Source of the DNA: Cristatella mucedo
Lineage: Eukaryota; Bryozoa; Phylactolaemata; Cristatellidae
Direction of reading: 5' to 3'
Length of the DNA: 64,000 bases
NCBI GenBank assembly: GCA_009760855.2
Contig: WPIO01000008.1
Coordinates: 6,930,001-6,994,000, forward strand
The notes beneath the pieces are model-generated. The model was not told where the DNA came from. It did no database searches and was given only the letters and a program-made list of their open reading frames with translations. Of the stretch, positions 9,330 to 20,965 are shown piece by piece; within the stretch, counting starts at the first letter, position 1; every line of letters starts with the position of its first letter. A program made the position numbers and the translations under genes.

Positions 9330-10646
9330 ATGCCGATGCGAATTCATCCTTGCGGGATGGCTCTTATGCTGGCTTTTGCAGTTAGGCCGCCGGTGACCGA
9401 CAACACTCAATCATCGCCCACCGTCAGCTGCCGATCAGTGACCATCGGCAGAGAAGCCGAGCCGTGTCAGTTTATGGCTGGCTACCGACACACTCACTCA
9501 TGCCGGATGGCCCCGTGGGCAAAGTTCACATACAGACTCATAGCAGTAGGCTTCGGTGCCTTGCTCCTGACGTACACTGCACTGTGGGGCGGCGGCTTTT
9601 CCGTCTCGGTCCTGCCGCTCGGCAGCGGTGCAAGCACTGACGCAACGAGCGGGCTCGGTGGCCGCGCTGACGGCAGCAACTTCAGCACTGCTCCTGCGGC
9701 CTCTGCATCGGTTTTCACGAGGTCGAGGATGGCCCTCGCCGTGCTGCTGCAAATGATCCACATAGCAGCTGCAGCCGGCGGGGTCAGGCTGGAAGGCGGT
9801 ACGGTCCTGGGCGACGTGTCGCCCCTTGTCAGCCTCAGCAAAGTCACCTACCACAGGGCCGAGTACGACGTCGCGATCCATCCTAAGCCGTGCAGCGACC
9901 AGCCGATGCCGGGCATCGTCGTGGTCCAGTGTCTGCCCGAGCAGGCCGTCCGGCGGGCGGTAGCCCGTCGCACGTGGGCAGATGAGGCCCGAAAGCTCGG
10001 CTATGGCGTCGTCTTCTTCATGGGCGTCAGCGCCGCTCTGGATGCGGATGCGCTGGCGGCCGAGGCGAGCGAGCACGGCGACCTGCTCGTGGTCGGCTTC
10101 CGGGAGAGCTACCTGAACCTGACGCTCAAGTCGATCGTCATGCTTGACTGGGCGGCAGCGCACTGTCGCACCGCCGGGTTCCTGGTGAAAGTGGACGACG
10201 ACGTGTACTTGCACGTCGCCGCCCTGCACGCGCTGCTGTCCGGCCGGGCTGCGACGGGTGGCGCAGGCCGGCAGGTGCTGGGCAAGCAGGCCGAGAGGTA
10301 CAAGCCGATTCGATTGCCGTCGAGCAAGTGGTACATGCCGTACGAGGTGTATGCAGGTGCCTTCTACCCGACGTTTGCCTATGGGCCATGCTACGCGCTG
10401 TCGATGGACCTGCTCGGCGAGATCTCGGCGCAGTGCAAGAGCCTGCCCTATGTTCCCTACGAGGACGTGTTCGTCACGGGCATGTGCATGCAGCGGCTCA
10501 GCGAGGTGACGCGCTACCACAGGGACGAGTTCATTCAGACAGGCTGCGGCAAGTCGGGCACCGTGGCCGTGCACTGGTACTCATGCTGGCAGGGCCGACA
10601 GGTTGAACTTAAGCAGCTGTTCGAAGCTGCCAACGGTGGCAGCTAA
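9330..10646 (+). CDS. Beta-1,3-galactosyltransferase-like protein (GT31)
   Basis: The 438-codon single-exon frame carries the GT31 motifs in order: RRAVARRTW (208-216), HGDLLVVGFRESYLNLTLKS (249-268), the metal and UDP-sugar binding KVDDDVYLH (287-295), KWYMPYEVYAG followed by YPTFAYGPCYALS (333-358) and YEDVFVTGMC (377-386). A hydrophobic segment at about 69-89 is a type II signal anchor, so the catalytic domain would face the Golgi lumen and transfer galactose or a related sugar in beta-1,3 linkage. Met60 (9507) gives the usual short cytoplasmic tail and may be the true start; Met1 would add an atypical 68-residue lead. N-glycosylation sequons lie at 117 and 263. Acceptor specificity cannot be read from the sequence. 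The neighbours are intergenic repeats, so context adds nothing. Confidence 0.9.
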   Translation: MPMRIHPCGMALMLAFAVRPPVTDNTQSSPTVSCRSVTIGREAEPCQFMAGYRHTHSCRMAPWAKFTYRLIAVGFGALLLTYTALWGGGFSVSVLPLGSGASTDATSGLGGRADGSNFSTAPAASASVFTRSRMALAVLLQMIHIAAAAGGVRLEGGTVLGDVSPLVSLSKVTYHRAEYDVAIHPKPCSDQPMPGIVVVQCLPEQAVRRAVARRTWADEARKLGYGVVFFMGVSAALDADALAAEASEHGDLLVVGFRESYLNLTLKSIVMLDWAAAHCRTAGFLVKVDDDVYLHVAALHALLSGRAATGGAGRQVLGKQAERYKPIRLPSSKWYMPYEVYAGAFYPTFAYGPCYALSMDLLGEISAQCKSLPYVPYEDVFVTGMCMQRLSEVTRYHRDEFIQTGCGKSGTVAVHWYSCWQGRQVELKQLFEAANGGS

Positions 10647-11415
10647 GCAGCAGCTGGCCGGCGGCTGCAGGAGCAGTGACGTCACCTCCGTATTGCAAAA
10701 TGAAATGCAAAACAAAAGGCTGACCTGAAGAGAGCTACACTGCCGGCTACAGGGTGGTTGGGACGAGGCACGGCCAGAGGCACGGCCGGCCTCGTCGAGT
10801 CGTATTTGGCAAATCGCCACATTTACTTCCTACAATAACAAGGCTTAAGGTCCAGTTCGGTCGCAAGCTGTGGTGCCCGTAGGTCACTGTGGTGACACTG
10901 GAGCAGAGGGGGCTCAGCAGGAAGTGTTCGACATATTTGAAAAATAATTGGCTGCTAAGCAGTGCCTACTGCCACTGCTGCCTCTATAGGATCGTCGTGA
11001 TAGTGCTAGCCAGTGATTGGCGTCCATGAAATCGGGACTGGTTCAATTTCACGACGACATGGATAGCAGGCTCGCCAGGTGCATCGCCAGTTTTTCATCA
11101 ATAATAGTCATGACTGAGCAGTAACTTGCGGCCATCTTGCCTTGCTGACAAGTGAGACTGGGATCCTTAGCTAGTGCAAGCTGCTGCTGGCAGCAGTTGA
11201 GGTCGACCGCAGAGGGCGTTTGGCTTTTCGACTAGGGCTCAAGAGCAAACAAAGCACAGCACCTGCTGTAGTGCTTCGCCCCAATAACATGACTCGTTAG
11301 ACCGAGATAGTACTCTTCCAACTGTCAGCTTGACCTACGAGCAAACGAAAGCCAGAAAGTGTGGTTCCTTACTTAATGACTGCTGAGCTGCAGAAGACTG
11401 AGTGAGCTTGTCAAG
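10647..11415. other. 3' flank of the galactosyltransferase gene
   Basis: No exon or repeat family is recognised. I see no convincing AATAAA signal close to the stop codon. Confidence 0.35.
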
Positions 11416-11417
11416 TA

Positions 11418-12000
11418 ATGTAATGTAATGTATCTCCGTCTGTAACTCCACAAAGTCATGAAGACCAAAGACCATGTCGGTGTTACGAAGGAGTTTTGTA
11501 TAGCTCACTCACAGCCTAAGCTGCTTTCGGTACGCATTCGGTAGCCAACAGACTTCGTCTCACACAACAAAGAGAAAGTGGGAAGCATAGTAGAGTCAGG
11601 AGAGCAGCTGAGGTAGTGAGTAGCATGGAAGTAGCAGCTCAGGACCGCTGAAAAGGATGTGCCATAGTCGGCAGTAGGAGAGTAGTTGTCGTTGCGTAAA
11701 GAATTGTGGAAGCAAGTTCCACAGTCTAGGCCCTGCAGAGCCAAAGCGTCTGTCGCCAACGGTCTTTAAGGGGAGGAATGGGACAGCTAATTTGTTGTCC
11801 ACATAGGACCTGAGGGTGCGAAAAGGCTGAAGCTGATGCAGCAGTTCAGCTAGGTACGAAGGAGCCAAGCCGTGGCGGGCCTTGTGGGTCAGCATAAGAA
11901 CCTTGCTCTGAATCCGTTGCTCAACCGGCATCCACCCTAGCTCTTTTAGAAAAGGAGGCTCAAACCGCTGGGACTTGAAGACTAGCCATGAAGCCGTAAG
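11418..12000 (-). mobile_element. 3' fragment of a second CR1/L2-type LINE (family B)
   Basis: The minus strand encodes the end of a LINE polymerase (VEQRIQSKVLMLTHKARHG, then [18 protein letters not shown] and [15 protein letters not shown]), followed by a characteristic 3' UTR (the block with TCTCTTTGTTGTGTGAGACG) ending in TACAT repeats at 11418-11430. Copies of this family also lie at 14.2, 21.6, 24.8 (+), 41.7 (+) and 46.9 kb. Confidence 0.8.
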
Positions 12001-13120
12001 AGCCGTGCGGCTTGGTTAGGGCAGAGCAAGGATCCCGTGAGAGGGTGGATGACTAAAGCTTACAGGGACCATTGAAGGTCACACTTAACGGTCGCCGAAA
12101 ACAGTGGCTAGAATGCAGACAGCTTCCTTGGTAAAATGAACCTATTGGCAGGGACCCGAGTAAAGCCGAACCCTGGGCACCCGAAGAAAGCCCTGCTCTA
12201 CAGCCTGGCTAGACCTCACTCCTGTCTTTCTTTGCCAACAAGTAGAGAATACAAATGGAACTCAGATCGCGGCATAGCTTTATTGACCAAAAGTAGACGA
12301 TTGAGCCTATAACGAGGTCTATCTGACTATTATTCGCAGCGTTATAGAGTTCCCGCCAATAGGTTCAAATGGTCAAACAGTACATGTATTATCTCAGGCA
12401 TCATCAAGGGGGAGGCATTTCACTCTGCTAACTTGGTTTTCCCTATTAAATTTAGCAGCGCTTACGTCCCAAAGAGGTGGCAGCAGTGAACAAAGGGCTT
12501 GTAGCTCAACAGTGCAGCGGTATTTGGTAAGTCACACCGATCATTTAGTCACTACACCTGGAGCGAATCATAAAAGCGAATAACTAAATTTCGTCCAATT
12601 ACGTCAAGCTGGCACTCTCTTCAGATTCCCCACAAAGTGATGTATGCAAAGAGCATGTATATGGAAATACATCTTCAACCTCAAGGTCTTTGAATCTGCA
12701 TCCTGGCTCTAGAACTGTAGAAGAACAGAACTAACTTCAAGTAACTAGAGCAAACGTGATGGATGCAGCTCAACTGCTAATTGCAATTGAAAACATCCGT
12801 TCAAGCAGTATGCCGAGATTTGGCTTGAGCATGGTCGAATAGAAATTTACAGCTTTAAGCTGAATGACAAGCACCGTTGAACCGTAGTGTCAAAAGGCAA
12901 TGCAGAGGCTGTGAGACCATTCACTGCTCGGCACAAAGGTCTCCAGCACTCATGGAAATACTGCTGATTGCCTTTGGTCGCTCAGTGCTCCAAAAACAAA
13001 GGCAGCAGAAGCTGTCCTGCCCCAAATATAATTACCCAGGCTGTCACTAGTCGCTCAGAAGGCCCCACAGCAAGATGGCACCTGGCTTTTGGCAACCGTG
13101 CACAATTTTGTGGGTGGCTC
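12001..13120. other. Intergenic, nothing recognised
   Basis: No domain-bearing exon or shared repeat family is seen. Open frames are short and lack motifs. Confidence 0.35.
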
Positions 13121-13215
13121 AGCAGCTATCTGCTTCAGGCAGCTATCTGCTTCAGGCAGCTATCTGCTTCAGGCAGCTATCTGCTTCACGCCCAGGCAGC
13201 TATCTGCTTCACGCT
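13121..13215 (+). repeat. 17-base minisatellite (five copies)
   Basis: The unit GGCAGCTATCTGCTTCA is repeated head to tail, with a short insertion (CGCCCA) before the fifth copy. There are no spacers, so this is not a CRISPR-like array. Confidence 0.9.
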
Positions 13216-13717
13216 GCACTTCATTGCTGTGCCTTTACGTTGACACCACAATGCTGATGGTATCAGCGTTAGAAAGTGCTCATGGGGAGGCTACATCGGC
13301 TAATCCTCAAACCGTCTATGCGCCAATGTATGGATGCATGCTTTACGGCGGCTTTGAAAATACCCGTATTTAAAAATGGCCTCGTCATTAAGAAACCTCT
13401 AAGCATTATTAACAGGTTACTGCGATAGGCTGTAAAAGTTCAGAAGCAAATTCATTTGTGACCACCACAGACAGAGAACCCCAAATTAACACAGCGAGGC
13501 AATAGCATTGTTTAGCCTACTGCCAGAAGCAGATACTAAGACTGATATGGCAATAGTTATGATATGGCTACATAGGGCGCAGGCCACACCATGTGAACGG
13601 ATTCCATACCGTATATGATCAACGACTCGCTTAAAAGTTCTACCTGCCCGTCTTCAAGGCAGAACAGACTGCATACAGCCCTTTTCTTAAGCCACAGTAA
13701 ATCCTTCCTGGGTCTTA

Positions 13718-13878
13718 GCTCAAGGGTATGGTGGATACTTCACAATAGAGGTTGTGGGTTCGAGCTCTGCATTATGCAACATTTTTCTCCTTGAAAGTAG
13801 GGTATTATTTCTCTCTGCAAGTAGTTGCTTAGGCTCTTCTACCACTACATAAATAGGGTTGGTCAATCAGCAGAACTT
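13718..13878 (+). repeat. tRNA-derived SINE (family D), degenerate
   Basis: The tRNA-like head includes GGGTCTTAGCTCAAGGGTA and GTGGGTTCGAGCTCTGC. The body ends with GGCTCTTCTACCACTACATA and a remnant of the AATCAGC end. Confidence 0.65.
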
Positions 13879-14109
13879 TTAATTTTCTTTTGTGAGAAAA
13901 TGCTTAGACCATGCTAAAATAATTCATTGGTTCAACAGACCGTATTTTAACTGTGGACGAGATGACATCACTCAAAGAAGCCACCCAGTCTGCTCAAGAC
14001 ACAGATAACGCGACGGCCTTGGCAGTGCTTGTATCGTTAGTGCAGCGCCGTCGACCTTACTCTTTGAGATCGATGGTATGACCTGAATATTGATCTAATT
14101 GATAATGTC

Positions 14110-14430
14110 GGCACTGTCGTAATGTGTAATGTATCTCCGCCTGTACTCCACAAAGCCACAAAGACTATGTGGGTGTTACACAGGAGAGTTTTGTATAGCA
14201 CACTCAAAGCCTAAGCGGCTTTCAGTATGCAGTTGCTAGCCAACAGACTTCATCTCACACAACAAAGAGAAAGTGAGAAGTATAGCTGAGTCAGGAGAGC
14301 AGTTGCGGTAGTGAGTAGCATGGAAGTAACAACTCAGGACGGCTGGAAAGAATGTGCCATAGTCAGCAGCATGAGAGTAGTTGTTACCTAAGAATTGTGG
14401 AAGTGAGTTCCACAGTCTCAAGTGATTACT
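14110..14430 (-). mobile_element. LINE family B 3' end fragment
   Basis: The minus strand gives the end of the polymerase (RLWNSLPQFLGNN) and the conserved 3' UTR, with stops in between. TATCTCCGCCTGTACTCCAC marks the terminal block. Confidence 0.75.
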
Positions 14431-15202
14431 TTACCGATTCTTAAGCTAACCGAGTGTACCATGACAGCTGAACAGAAGACAGCTTGTAAATGGGCCAAAT
14501 TAGCATCGTGAGACTGGATGGACCCATGCCAGCAGGAATAGAAGTTGAGTTTTTCTTTCATCTTTATCGTGCAAGCTTTTAACAGAACATCTGCACTGAC
14601 CATAGAATAGCCAGCCAATTCAGTGCATACAAACAATACAGTGACATAACGGGAATCAAAAGCAAATCCAACGTCAACGTCTAAGTAAGCAAAGGTAGTT
14701 GTACATAATCAACCATGTCGTGCAAACTCGTACTGGTGTGCAGAAAAATGCACAAACTGGCTTTACCGAGGCGGTAGGGGGTATATTCAAGTAACTAATA
14801 CAACAGATCAAACTAGCTATAAAGTAATGATGTCACGCAAGAAAGCCTGTTTTGGCAGCAACAGGTATCACATCACAGGTATCACAGTAGGCATTCCCTA
14901 GTCAAGCATTAGGCATCACCACTTGAACGAGAAAGATGCATTATTACGATGGCATAATAATCTGCTGCGATTGCACAATACACAGAATTCCTTTCAAAGA
15001 TCATGTAGCAGCAATAGAGACCAGTTTCTTCTGCTGCCAGCAGCAGGAGGATGGCATACATTTGACTGCAGGCCAGACAAATCACCGACTTAGTCATATT
15101 GACTGGATTACAAGACGGATGGCGTGCTCTCGAAGCTGACTGTTTTTGAAGTAAGAGAAACGGTACAAGCTGTGCAAACTAAAAACCCTGAAGATCAACA
15201 TA
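14431..15202. other. 3' flank of the kinesin gene
   Basis: No exon is supported here. The 3' UTR of the minus-strand kinesin gene probably lies in this stretch, but I see no clear AATAAA on that strand. Confidence 0.3.
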
Positions 15203-18200
15203 TCACTTCTCAAATATGGCTGCCAGCTTGCTGACCGTGACCACACTCATGCAGGAAGCCCGACGCTTAGCTCCTGCTCCAGACAAATGCGACAGGACGG
15301 TTCTCGACGGCGCTTGCATCGCCATAGCAGGAACGGTCTTGCTCTCTGGAATCAGCGCTAGGATCTGCAGGTCAATCCGACGAAGTAGATCAGGCACTGG
15401 TATGGCAGCAGGACAGGAGGGCAAGCCTTCAACCAACAGGCCCAATGCCTGGCGGACGATCTCGGTTCCATCAACCATCCCATCTCGGTCGTACTCACAG
15501 CCTAACAACGCAAGGCTCGAGTGAAATCTATTGGATCACTTGCCAAAAGTCCAAGAAAACTATGGCTAGCTGGACGTTCGCACTCACAGCTTACAAAACT
15601 TAATCAGTGAGGAACAAATGATAGAAGGCAACAAGACGACTGCCGCCCTTTGCACTACATGTGGTGCAGGTGACTATTGCCTACTTCAAAGTAGGACTTT
15701 TCGCTTACATTATCGGAAGGAAAGAGGTCAGTAGAAAATAACCCAAGAAAGACATGCAATCAACACCGGCTGGTGTACATGCACAGCCTTACCATTGCAG
15801 GCTATTCAGCCCTATAGCACTACCGATGGACTGCAGACCATGTGCAGCAATGTGTGGGTCAAGGCCATCACTGGCAAGCTTCTCACGGTAGTCAGCCTGC
15901 TCTACCATGCTTCACTCACTGTCCGATAACTCACCAGGACGAAGCAACGGTTTAACGAGCGCACCCAGAGCTTCCTTGAGCAGGGACAGAGCAGCGATCC
16001 ACTTCCCGTAATGCTCGGAAGCACGCCAGCACTCCAGGATGGCATCGGTAGAGGCTGGCTGAAAGTCGTCTGCTTGCCAAGCGACGCAAACCCCACCGGA
16101 TGCATCCTGCAATGCCATGCCAATTGGCTAGACAGACCCCGGCTGCTGCGGCAGTCGGGGCATAGCTCGAGCTGGCTCATGCTCGCCTGGTGGAGCATGA
16201 GCTAGCATGCGCTCGAGCTGCATGAGAAGCTATTACGTAGCCACAGCCTGGTAGCTATGGCATGGGTGTCACGTAGTCTACACCAGGCTAGTGGCCTGCC
16301 ACAATCCAAACATCTCAAAGAAATAAACATGCTGCTGAAACAGCAGTGCTAAATCGAGAAGCAATAACCAACAATGCAGCACCAAGTTCAGCCCATGGCT
16401 GGTGAGCCTTTAATTTCGATAGCCAAGCACCGCTGGAGATGGCTAGCACAACCAGCTGCCGACAGGATGCACACTCAAAAGATCCATAACGGGTCGACAC
16501 GAGGAATGATAAACAAATGAATGACGCCCGATAAAGACATGCTCCAGAGAGGGAGATATTCGAAGCTGGGACCAGCGGCCTACAGGGCAGGCCCACCACC
16601 TTTGACCGTCCACAGCGATTCCACTGGACAAAGACCTTCGGGTTTTTCGAAAAATTCGCCGTGCCATTCGGGCTCCGGAGCTTCCTACAGCCTGGCTCGG
16701 ACCGGGCAGGACGCTACGAGGTGCGTCGCACATGCCACAGCAGACATCCAGGCGACTGTCAGCACGGCATCCAAAGCCGAGAGAGCAGCGACGCAAGGCC
16801 GACTGGCATACCCAGTCCTTCCCACAACCCAGCAGGTGAGCGCATGTGAAACTGATCACTTCATGCTTAACTAATTTAGAAAAAACTATCAAAAAAGCTA
16901 TCACGGACCTTTTCTCCCACCTCAAATACACACCCACCCAACCCACGAACACAGCACCACGATCATACACAAGCACAACGCACGCACGCGCGCACACACA
17001 CACGAACACTTACAGTAACACACAAAAAACTACAAACTTCCCACAACCACATATAGGAACATATTACAAACATTCACACCCTCACAGACACACCCTCACA
17101 CGCATACGTGGGCACACATGCATGCACGCACCTAGACTAAAACTCGAGTACACCAACACTAACACACAGCAAGAGGGTGTGGTATAAGCCAAGCTCTGGG
17201 TCAAATATATGAGCTTAACCTGTTGCAAAGGAGCATTTTGAGAACCGGCCAAGTACACATACTGATGGACCATGGAGGAGTTTGCCTGCTAACCGAAAAG
17301 AACTGAAAGCACAAGAGCCTAGCCGTGAGAGCCCTGAAGAGAAAAAAGAGCTTGTGGCCTCTCCCCTCCCCCATCACAGCATTCAGGCTGCTGGATGAAC
17401 CGGACTGGATTAGCAGTGCAGCCAAGCTCTTTTCGGCTGCTCATCAGCAACTTCGGGTGTCATTTTCCAGAACCTTGCGCCTGCGATTCGAGGTGCACAA
17501 CAATCGCAAAAAGCACTTGAGACTGGGGGACCTGAGGCCCATCTTGCCGAGATTGTAAAGTGAGCAGTCATGCTGCTACCGCTACCGTTCTGCATGCTGC
17601 AAACACTCATGCATACAAGTGAAGTTTACCTGCTGTGTTCCGTACGATTGAGCTGCCGTTTCTCTTGCTTTGTCAGAAGCATTCACCACTAGGCCTTTGA
17701 GGTACGACAAGAGATCGGCAAGGAGCTGCAGAAGATGCTCGCAAGCACTCACGTCTTGATCCTAAAAATGCAAAGAGCAGTGCCGTGCAGGGCGTCAAAG
17801 GGCGATGACGGGTGGAGCAAAATCGGCATCAACTACGACAACGAAAAAGCACGACAGAGGAAGGCAAGCACTTGCACACGGCGGCGGCTCGCAGGAAGTG
17901 GCTTGCTGCTCTGTCGCTGGTCAATGAAGCTCTGGGAACACTTGCTAAGCCGCTGCTTTGTCCTGGTGAGTTATCAGAAAGTGTGTGAAACCTTCAGCAT
18001 TCTAGAGGTCACAGGTATGGACTTGAACCTTCTTTGGGGGGAAATGCCAGTAGCTGAGACAGATGCACAGACAGATACTCGTGTTTTTCCCACCGGATCG
18101 GCAGGGAAGGGCTGAATCTGGCTCAATGTGGCGAATACTGGCTCAACCATCACTAGGCAGTGAGTCAAGTAAGGCCTGCAAGCTGCTTAGGAAATCGGAA

Positions 18201-19025
18201 CACCTGAAACCCCCTTTCCCATTAAGCTAAAGCAACCTTCAGGCACTCGGAATTAAATAAAAACAAAAGAGAGTGAAAGCTGGCAGATCGAACAGCCTTA
18301 TTTATATAGGGGTAGAAGAACCACAAATGCTATCACCTTGCTTGCAGTGGGCAATAAAGGATTGCTTGCAGTAGGCAATAAAAGGTGGACTATCAACCAT
18401 GACTCGGGTCTTCAACTGTGAGCACATTATCATTAGGCTAATACCCACGGGCGATTGGGAGTACTTCTCACTCAAGACCTGTAGATCGGGCGATGCCAGC
18501 TCGTTCTATAGCAACAAAAATCAATCCCTAGCCGAGCAACCTACTGCAGCTTCACGACCACCACGATAGCTTTCTTATCTCCAGGTGGTAGCTTTGTTTC
18601 TGTAGGAAGGGGTGCGGTGTTTGCTCTGTATAAACTATGAAAAGAACGAGACCAAGCACAGAGCCGCGAGGCAAGTCTGCAAGCAAACCTAATGTAGAAT
18701 GCACAGGCAACGACTCGAGGTACCAATCGCTCGATGCGGAGAGCGGCAGCCTCAGCAGTTCGTCTCACAACCATCCGGGATAGGCGTCAACGTGCAAATG
18801 CGGCGTCTGCTGCCACGGAATGCACGGCAGACACGAAGGTGGAGGCAGCTGAGCGGGAGCGAGTTCGCAAGGCTGCCTGCCGTGGCACATCACCTTCGGC
18901 CTAACCTGACGAACCGTCTTGAGCGAGCACAACGAGCCTCGCAGCGACAGCAGGGCGTCGTCCATCGAGCGAGTCAAGACAGCCCCAACGCCTCGAGCGG
19001 CTGCTCTGGACAGCTTGGCGCTTAT
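15203..19025 (-). CDS. KIF14: KIF14-like gene, helical tail and C-terminus (exons 26-32)
   Basis: Seven exons are phase-consistent throughout: 19025-18906 ([19 protein letters not shown]), 17761-17630 ([19 protein letters not shown]), 17531-17474, 17436-17378, 16106-15935 ([19 protein letters not shown]), 15901-15793 ([19 protein letters not shown]) and the last exon 15515-15203, which ends at a TGA. The tail is predicted to be almost all alpha-helix, like the C-terminal part of KIF14, but I cannot show a specific binding motif. Two introns in this stretch are only 37 and 33 bases long. Confidence 0.68.
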
Positions 19026-20934
19026 CTGCACGAAACGTCAAACGGCACATGATGCGTAGCCACGTGAGAGGCACGCAGCGCATAGCCTTGCCGCTTTGCA
19101 CAGCCACCGTGCAGGGCAAGCATCAGAGTTAGGCATGTGATGGGAGGGAGCTGCAGCATCCCCCTTTTAAGCTGGGTGGCAGCCGATAATTGTGCCATAG
19201 TGCTGCCACTATGATTAGCTGGCAGTCATATATAATTTATTTTCATAGCGTCCTACGAGAACTTAATATCTACTCAGGCGCTCCATATATGACACTGGGC
19301 TCGAGCCCACGACCTTGGTCGAGGCAAGCACCTTAAACACTGGGCCAAACCATCGAGGTGTGCTAATGTCAAGGTTCAACCACTGCTCTAACAAGTTTAG
19401 CTCATTTGAGAATTTTCTGACTACGTTCCAGGAGGTAAGCAACGAGTTTGCTCTGTCAGAGCTGAGCACATTTGACCGATTAGAGTATCGTACGCGAGGT
19501 CAGCTGCAGATGCGGGATTGGGGGAGTGTCCATGCAGACGCTGACAAAACGCAACGCCCAACTACATGCTGGAACCACAGCAAACCGATTCCCCTGCTTA
19601 GCGGCAAGAGAGGTCGAGAGACAAACGAACAGTCTTCCCACTGAGTCTCCGTCGCCGGCAGACTGACGCGCCAGGCCAAGCACGGGCACAAAATCCGGCT
19701 AGATTTCTCTTCAAACCTGCAAGCTATATTTGCAGATACATGAGCCAAATTTAGCTGAAAACTATATCCAACAAAGTCGTCAAGATCTCGGAACGTGCTG
19801 CCTGCCAGCAAATTAGTGCACATGCAGATTAGCTTGCAAACACGCCATGCCGCCACCATGAATAATAATACTAGTCGACAAAGCATTTTTAGGAAAAGCA
19901 TCCTCACAAACCAGTCAGAAATGCAAGAGGCCACTCTATATCAAGAAGCCACCAGTCGATCAGGCCTGCCAGATTTTCCAGGCCAGCACATCCACTCTGC
20001 GACCAGCAGTAGATGGCATCCAGCATGACTGGAGCCCCAGATCTCAGTATGCAGCCACGGTGATGTTCTACTAGTCGACAAAGCATTTTTAGGAAAATCA
20101 TCCTGGCAAGCAAGTCAGAAATGCAAGAGGCTAATCTATATCAAGAAGCCACATGTCAAGCTGGCCTGCCAGCTTTCCAGGCCAGCACATCCAATCTCGA
20201 CCACCAGGAGACTGCATCCAGCACGACTGGTGCCCCAGATCTCAGTATGCAGGTCACTCCAGAGTCATTAGGAAAAAGCTTACTCAAAGGGGTTGGCCTG
20301 CACAGCCTTCAACCTGCCCGGCCTGCTAGGGTAGCATATGGGCTACATATCCACTCCCCCATTGGCATAAGAAGGACACGAGAAGGATACTGGATCAAAA
20401 GGCATCTATTTGGGGAGATGACTCCCATCGATCAATCGTCATGATCTCAATGGTATTCTCAAGGTCATTCACAATGCCGGCACAAAAGATACGAGTGGCT
20501 ACCAATAGTGGATACTACCTGGCGATCTCGATATCTCCACCTTTCTGATTTGCTACTAAGAAGAAGTAGACCAATGTGTTCACACACAGTAGCACGCCAG
20601 ATGTACTACGGTCATACTTCACTTTGCAGAGCATGTTAGCCGACAGAATACAAGTGTGTTGCACCTTGGCATTTCAACAAGTTACTAGGTATCCGACTAT
20701 ACGAGAGCAAATATAAGTATATGTGCAATTTTCGACATGTCAAATCAAGCTGGGCTGAATCGGCATGCAAGACAGCAGGCGGTTTTACGATTGGCTTTCT
20801 GGGCTGCTTAAGTGGAACCCAGGAAGAGGCCGGCAGGAAAATTGTAGAAGGGTTAAAATAAAACTCACTATTCAGTCGCCATGCAGTCACCAGAGGATGT
20901 CGCCAAACTGAGAGCAAGACGACTTGCTGCTTAG

Positions 20935-20965
<31 letters not shown>

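Noticed and set aside
9498-10574. Long minus-strand open frame of 358 codons
   Set aside because: It is antisense to the galactosyltransferase gene, whose GC-rich third positions keep the opposite strand open; its translation has no domain.
13121-13215. CRISPR-like array
   Set aside because: The units are directly adjacent with no unique spacers, and the genome is animal.
16670-16785. Alanine-rich possible kinesin exon (minus strand)
   Set aside because: It has an acceptor and a weak donor, but its phase does not fit between exons 29 and 30.
16443-17009. 188-codon minus-strand ORF as a gene or kinesin exon
   Set aside because: Part of it crosses an AC-rich tract. Exons 29 and 30 join in phase without it, and no motif is present.
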